A stretch of 64,000 bases of DNA from Schizochytrium sp. TIO01 (Eukaryota; Sar; Bigyra; Thraustochytrida; Thraustochytriidae): the NCBI GenBank assembly GCA_004764695.1, contig SMSO01000014.1, positions 3,919,148-3,983,147 on the forward strand. Direction: 5' to 3'. The notes below the pieces were generated by a model. The model was not told where the DNA came from. It searched no databases and saw nothing but the letters and a program-made list of their open reading frames with translations. Position 1 is the first letter of the stretch; each line of letters begins with the position of its first letter. This document shows positions 59,501 to 64,000 of the stretch, piece after piece. The translations under genes were made by a program, and so were the position numbers.

Positions 59501-60949
59501 TTAAATCATGTCCTTGGATAGGTAGCGTAAAAGGATGCCTCTTGCGGCATGGACATCACGGTCTGCTACATGGTTGCACTTGGGATTAGGGCATTGGAAA
59601 ATCTTGGATGCCCCGAGGTTATGGTGGAGGGTACCACACTCATTGCATGTTTTGGAAGTGTAACTTTCTTGGCAAAGAACAAGCTTGCACCACGGGAACA
59701 TCTCAGCCTTATGAATGAGAGCCTGGCGGAACCCAAAATGGGACCAACGACACATCATTCGAACAGACTTCTTGGATATCCGTCGCTCCATCCTCCTGCT
59801 CATCTTAGAGGTTTCGAATTTGGGCAAGAGAATAACACGATAGTTTTCACAAAGCCAAAGCGCGAGCTTGCGGTGAATCTCAGTGATCTTGTTCTTGATC
59901 TTGAGTTGGGCGCGATAGAAGGCGCGCTTCAAGGGGGTGTTGAAATTGTCTTTATCACTGGATGCAGTTTTCTTTTTATCAATGCTGCTTTGGATCTTAT
60001 CAACGCGGCGACAGAGATAGAATATGGTTCTAAAATCTTTCCCTGTGCCCCATTCAATGGCGCGGCCATCGGCGTCATACATCGTCTGAAACGAGCGAAC
60101 ACCCGGGTCTAGAGCAATGACACCATGGTGCGCCTTGGGTGCCTGGTCCATTGGACGCTTTTTTTCTTCTCGTAAGAAGCAGAAGTAGACATGCCCAAGG
60201 CGATTCATTTGCACACGCATGGCGTTCGAAATCTGGTCGGGGAACTTTTCTTTACGTATTCGGAATTCTTTTAGAAAGTTGGAGGTCTTTGATTTCTTCG
60301 CATTCCAGGTACGTGCATTCACTTCGAAAATCTGTGATTCATCACGCTTGGTCCGAAACTTCTAAAAAGATTGCTCATGGACTTTCTTTTGTACAGCGAG
60401 TTCTTCGTTTTTGGCTCGTCCCGAGTTAATAGCCTTGAAGAAATCCAGAATCCCGGAATCACGGATAGCCTGTGGGACCTCGAGAACCCATTTAGGAGCA
60501 TCATGTCTTTCTTTATATCGGACGGCCTTCAGTTCTCCACCAAGGGCCCCATGTGTTTTTGGATTCCCATCTTCATCTACCAAAACCTGCTTCGTCTTGG
60601 GATCCTTTCTAATACACGCTTCTTGATGCAATTTGATGGCTTCTTCCTCGCCCTTCGCCACATCTCGGTGAAACGCAACGCCAATATTGTAGGCTCTTCT
60701 AGTGACACCAAACCATTTAAGCAACTGTGTACGTTGATCTTTAGTAGGATATACCCTAACCTTTCTGGCACGGACAAGGTTATATTCTTTCTTGATGGTC
60801 TTGCGCGCCTTCGTGCGAGCTCGCTTCTTCCTCGCTGCGTCGTCGCCGTCTATTTTGCGCTGCTCGTTTTCCGTGATGCGATGCCACAAAGACGGTGATG
60901 ATTCCGAGGAGGTCTTTGGTGAAGGTGTCTGAGTCTCCGGCATGTGCAT
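59501..60949 (-). pseudogene. Fanzor nuclease, interrupted by one nonsense codon
   Basis: Counterpart of the nuclease at 44697-46145. An in-frame TAG at 60362-60364 replaces the TAT tyrosine codon of the intact copy just after KKVHEQSF, separating the N-terminal/REC-like half from an intact 273-residue C-terminal half that keeps RuvC-I, -II, -III and the zinc ribbon unchanged. From KFPDQ to the stop the protein is identical to copy 1. TAG also ends lipase paralogue B in this window, so the codon is not recoded. Restart at the internal Met downstream (60322) would give a RuvC-only fragment. Confidence 0.88.
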
Positions 60950-61478
60950 CTTGGCCGTGTACCACGAGTTTGACATTTTATCTTTCGAAAAGGTGTTCCA
61001 AGAGGTCGACTGCGATTCGCGCAAGTCGGTCGCGGTGCATGACCACAACTTGGCCGATTCCGCCGCGGTCACAGGCGTCCAGTAGGGAGCACAGACCTTG
61101 GCGTTTGAAATTGACCCCGCTACCGATGTCTTTGTAGACGGCGGAAGCATCTGGGTAGGCGCGCTGGAGATCGCCAACCTGGCGTTCGAGGTCCTCCTTT
61201 TGCTTGACCGAGGACACTCTGGCGTAGATAACGGTACATCCAGAGCTGCGTTGCTCGCGGCCGGTGGAACCGCAATCAAAGATGCGCTCAACATCGTCGC
61301 TGGCATAGATGCGCTTGCCTCCGGGGAAGCGCGCGAAGCGCACGCGTCCGCCGTCGGCCCAGCCCCGAAGGGCGCTTGCTGAGACCCCAAACTTCCGGTG
61401 AAAGAACTTTGCTGGTTTGTATTCGAGGTTTGCTCCACTTGCAGTGTTTGGAGCTTGTCGGTTCCTCGGCCTCCCCAT
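60780..61478 (-). pseudogene. tnpA: TnpA serine recombinase, interrupted by one nonsense codon
   Basis: Counterpart of the recombinase at 44168-44866. It keeps the same ATG, HTH and Ser motif, but the AAA lysine codon after LLEHLFER is TAA (60978-60980), cutting the protein to 166 residues and removing the last about 65 residues including the C-terminal helix. The same base change alters Glu to Asp in the overlapping nuclease frame. One other substitution (Val to Ala) is seen in RVYPD/RAYPD. The element is probably unable to move itself, though copy 1's recombinase could act on its intact ends. Confidence 0.88.
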
Positions 61479-61592
61479 TTTCTTATCTAACCTCTACTTC
61501 TTATTAATAATCTAACTAAACATAATATATGGTTAATATGAAACAATCACATCGAAATATAAGTTATCGAACTTTTAACGTTTTTTGTTATA

Positions 61593-62244
61593 CCTGTTCC
61601 TTTTACACTTATAGTTAACAATAGACCACTACTAGCTTCGGGTTTAAATCAAATTTAAAATGTGGTTCTGTGGACATATTGTTAGATCATTGTTCTGTAG
61701 AGTTTCTTCTAGCAGCGAAGCGCTCTTCAGATCGAAGCTGTAACAGGGATATACGCTTCTTTGAAACTGAAGTTGAGACGAAAAGGAAACCTCAGAAGGA
61801 ATTATACTCTGAGTCTCAATTGATTTTCAAGGTGTCGTTACCGCGTTGCAGAGAACACCATATGATAACGCTGAAGGTCAGGAATAGAAGGTTGCTCCAT
61901 ATGAGACAATGAAATTTAAAAACGAAAATCTCGTCTGCTCCCATTGAAACGACGCAAACAATAGACTCTGTTGGCAGTTCATGAATTCTGACCCCAAGGG
62001 TCCACATTTTGGCATGAGAAGACCAATGCATATTGTTTGTTTCAGGGTTTTCATAAAATTACAATATCTTTTGACAATACCACAATATAATCAGATGCGT
62101 GGTGAAAGGACATTTGATTTGGGTGGCGCTGTGCCGTATTAAACTTTATCCCGATTGCTCTGTTTAAACATGTAAATGTTTGTTATCATGATATTTGCTG
62201 TATTACTGCTTATGGTTTACTCTTGACTTGCAAAGTTCAGTAGA
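61593..62244. other. Intergenic region, 0.65 kb
   Basis: Between copy 2 of the IS607 element and the 3' end of the DOMON/b561 gene. AT-rich with no supported ORF. Confidence 0.6.
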
Positions 62245-64000
62245 CTACATATTCAGGGATGGTCCCTTCAGCGGCTCAATACGTGAATTGGTGATGTCCT
62301 CGTCTTCCAATGCTTCGCTGTTTTGTAGAATGTTATTTTCTGAGATACTTACGGTGGCAATAAATGAAGTATTTCTATCCTCAGGTTTGCGCAGCCTGCT
62401 TCTCGCCGTCTGATTGAATGACTTATGTTGATTTGATGCAAGAGAAGGTGATGTTTCATCAAGAGCAAGAAGATCTCTAACTGAGCTCTGTGGTGTGGGA
62501 GGTGTGTGATGATGGACCAATTCAGCTTCTGTAGGTCGTGGGCGCTCAGGAAGTGATCGCGAGGACAACTTGATCACCGTTTCCATAGAAGAGGACTTGG
62601 GTACATGCGAGGATCGCTGTTCCGCATAGTTGCAAACATTTAGCCCGAGAACGGCTGCAGTAGAAGGATGAGCTCCTTCTTGTCTGGTCTCGTCGTTATC
62701 ATTATCAGGTCCTTGAACAATCTCAGACAACTGACGTGCGATACTTCGATTATGAGGGCTTGAAGCAACTTCTTGAGAGGACTCTCCCAGCTCTGTATCG
62801 TTGCCCGTGTTCAAATCGTCCTGTTCTTTAGATGAGCACTGGTTTTGGTTTGTACTACTAATATCGCGTTTGCAAGCCGAAACAAACGACCAAAGCAATT
62901 TCGCCTTTGCCCCAACCCCATGAGGTAGCGAAAACTGGAGCTCGCACTCTTTGTAGATAATTATCACCCCAATTACAACAGTCCAAATGGTAATAATATC
63001 CTTCACAGCTCGATTGACTTGAAGCAAGTCAATACCAAAGTATATTTGAATGTACGCAACAATCGGTAGGATGCGACCAATTATACGGTGAACTGGACGA
63101 ATAAATGCTTGACGAACACGTGTAAGTATAAAGACGATGACTCGGGGAGGCACGAACGGTATTCCCGACGACACTGTCTTTTCTACATAAGTTTTGATCT
63201 CAACTATAAGATCTTCAGGGAGTTCTTCAAGATGATGATATAGTCTATGCAATAATTCTTGAGGCCCATTATCCATTTCTTTAAACTTTGAAAACACAGA
63301 CTCGGCGCCATCGGAAAGTTCAGCCCCTGAATACGACATTGTAACGCGCTTTGAGTATTTGGAACAAAGGTATGCAGAAGTACCAAGGCCAGCTTGAAGA
63401 AGCGATGTATAAACCAGAATAGTACCCAGAACAGCATGCGATGACTGAAAGTGTTTATCAACAAAACGCTGAGCTAAATAATAGCCAGGTAAAGTGAGCA
63501 CAGTATTAATACCTTGGATAATTTTATGAGCTCCGAGCCACCATGCTGTGTGACGCTCATAGCGCGCAATCATGGCACCTACACAAATATTTATTCCCCA
63601 GATCATATACATGAGCATGCCGTGCGCTACCTGGAGATCCCTCTTATCTCGATTTCCAGCAATAGCAAGCCTTCCCCCACTTCCTGATAGATCAGCTTCT
63701 AAGATGTATCCACGGTTGGTCGGCGCGTGGCGTTTTAAGAAGGAGTTAGATCCAGCCTTTGGCATAGATGCTACATTTTGAAATGACCAAATAAGATTCT
63801 CGTATTGTTTTGAGAAAGCTTTATCTTGGTTGTCAGGGTCAGTTTCCCAGCGCAAGCGTTTTTCACACACCAATGTGACTGATCCGTTCTCCATAACTGC
63901 CGATACGAGCTCCACATCTTGTACGATATCGAGCTCTGGTCCAGCATAACGACTCCCGCTTCCTCGTGTGAAAAAGTCACCACAAAATGGAGTTCCATCG
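62245..64000 (-). CDS. DOMON/cytochrome b561 transmembrane protein, 5' end outside the window
   Basis: The reading frame is open to the window edge, so the N terminus is missing; an apparent start at 63915 is a GTG inside the frame. The visible part begins within a DOMON-like beta domain (VTLVCEKRLRWETD, ENLIWSFQNV). Next comes a cytochrome b561-type membrane core of about five or six helices with the four expected haem-ligand histidines: AHGMLMYMIWG, GAHKIIQGI, HAVLGTILVYTSLLQ and VHRIIGRILP. A roughly 180-residue hydrophilic Ser/Glu/Asn-rich cytosolic tail follows. DOMON-b561 proteins carry electrons across membranes, often for ferric reduction or ascorbate-linked redox. An insert of about 80 residues, partly charged, between the third and fourth His motifs is longer than usual. 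Confidence 0.85.
   Translation of the reverse strand, partial: DGTPFCGDFFTRGSGSRYAGPELDIVQDVELVSAVMENGSVTLVCEKRLRWETDPDNQDKAFSKQYENLIWSFQNVASMPKAGSNSFLKRHAPTNRGYILEADLSGSGGRLAIAGNRDKRDLQVAHGMLMYMIWGINICVGAMIARYERHTAWWLGAHKIIQGINTVLTLPGYYLAQRFVDKHFQSSHAVLGTILVYTSLLQAGLGTSAYLCSKYSKRVTMSYSGAELSDGAESVFSKFKEMDNGPQELLHRLYHHLEELPEDLIVEIKTYVEKTVSSGIPFVPPRVIVFILTRVRQAFIRPVHRIIGRILPIVAYIQIYFGIDLLQVNRAVKDIITIWTVVIGVIIIYKECELQFSLPHGVGAKAKLLWSFVSACKRDISSTNQNQCSSKEQDDLNTGNDTELGESSQEVASSPHNRSIARQLSEIVQGPDNDNDETRQEGAHPSTAAVLGLNVCNYAEQRSSHVPKSSSMETVIKLSSRSLPERPRPTEAELVHHHTPPTPQSSVRDLLALDETSPSLASNQHKSFNQTARSRLRKPEDRNTSFIATVSISENNILQNSEALEDEDITNSRIEPLKGPSLNM

Larger units (their letters stand above)
59394..61592 (-). 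mobile_element. IS607-type Fanzor transposon, second copy, inactivated
   Basis: An inverted full-length copy (2199 bp) of the element at 44054-46248, nearly identical outside one short divergent patch. On the minus strand its left end is at 61592 (GG then TATAACA) and its right end at 59394 (CTAAGA then GG). Joining the flanks across one GG reconstructs an uninterrupted target GGAACAGGTCAAATATC, fitting IS607's known insertion at GG. Both ORFs are closed by single nonsense changes with no frameshift, so inactivation is recent. It sits between the promoter side of the alpha-galactosidase and the 3' side of the DOMON/b561 gene. Confidence 0.92.

Noticed and set aside
59549-60112. 187-residue plus-strand frame within IS607 copy 2, and its twin at 45534-46097
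   Set aside because: Antisense to the RuvC region of the nuclease; conserved only because the sense strand is.
60322-60364. UAG as a recoded sense codon in copy 2
   Set aside because: TAG terminates lipase paralogue B and both TAA and TAG are ordinary stops here, and the intact copy has TAT at the same place.
1-64000. tRNA, rRNA and spliceosomal RNA genes
   Set aside because: I looked for B-box-like GGTTCRANNCC, snRNA and rRNA landmarks by eye and found no convincing case; a covariance scan could overturn this.
1-64000. Introns in the main genes
   Set aside because: All main genes read through from start to stop with domains intact, so none is needed; short 5' UTR introns or first exons cannot be excluded.

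Overview
This is a eukaryotic (protist) nuclear window. The evidence is long genes that all read as uninterrupted single exons, eukaryote-only proteins (Mediator MED13, Sec61-beta, DDX21-type and Spb4-type helicases, a SEC14-GOLD protein, a DOMON/cytochrome b561 protein), AT-rich intergenic DNA of 0.5-4.7 kb, and many microsatellites. The near absence of introns together with this gene set fits a stramenopile such as a labyrinthulomycete/thraustochytrid best. That assignment is inference; no rRNA or organelle marker is present.

Layout. 1-11.5 kb: a small FG(Y/F)D-repeat protein (minus) and a multipass membrane/coiled-coil protein (plus). 11.5-24 kb: a SEC14-GOLD lipid-transfer protein (plus), a methyltransferase-like protein with an organelle-type presequence (minus), and two paralogous MFS transporters (both minus). 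26-35.5 kb: two tandem paralogous giant membrane-anchored class 3 lipases (plus). 36-43 kb: a DDX21-like nucleolar helicase and an EF-hand/WD40 protein (both minus). 43.3-46.3 kb: an internally deleted transposon relic head-to-head with a complete IS607-type element. 47-59 kb: MED13 (plus), Spb4/DDX55 helicase (plus), Sec61-beta (minus) and GH27 alpha-galactosidase (minus). 59.4-61.6 kb: a second, inverted, inactivated copy of the IS607 element. 62.2-64 kb: a DOMON/b561 protein cut by the window edge.

The standout system is the IS607-type transposon. Its intact copy (44054-46248) encodes a MerR-HTH serine recombinase (TnpA) overlapped by a TnpB-like RNA-guided nuclease of the eukaryotic Fanzor class with all RuvC residues and a zinc ribbon. 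A conserved structured 3' tail looks like the guide-RNA (omega-RNA/fRNA) scaffold. Copy 2 (59394-61592) has one nonsense mutation in each ORF, and its ends reconstruct a GG insertion site. A third, older relic (about 43320-43945) has lost its middle. Intact, freshly dead and miniature versions therefore sit within 18 kb. The two full copies are nearly identical except for one sharply divergent patch in the N-terminal half of the nuclease.

The other genes are mostly housekeeping: ribosome biogenesis helicases, a transcription co-regulator, ER translocation, lipid transfer, and transport. There is no operon-like logic. Local paralogue pairs (MFS, lipase, IS607) show that tandem duplication is common here. 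Several apparent ORF starts are TTG or GTG codons; for those genes the first good in-frame ATG is given instead.
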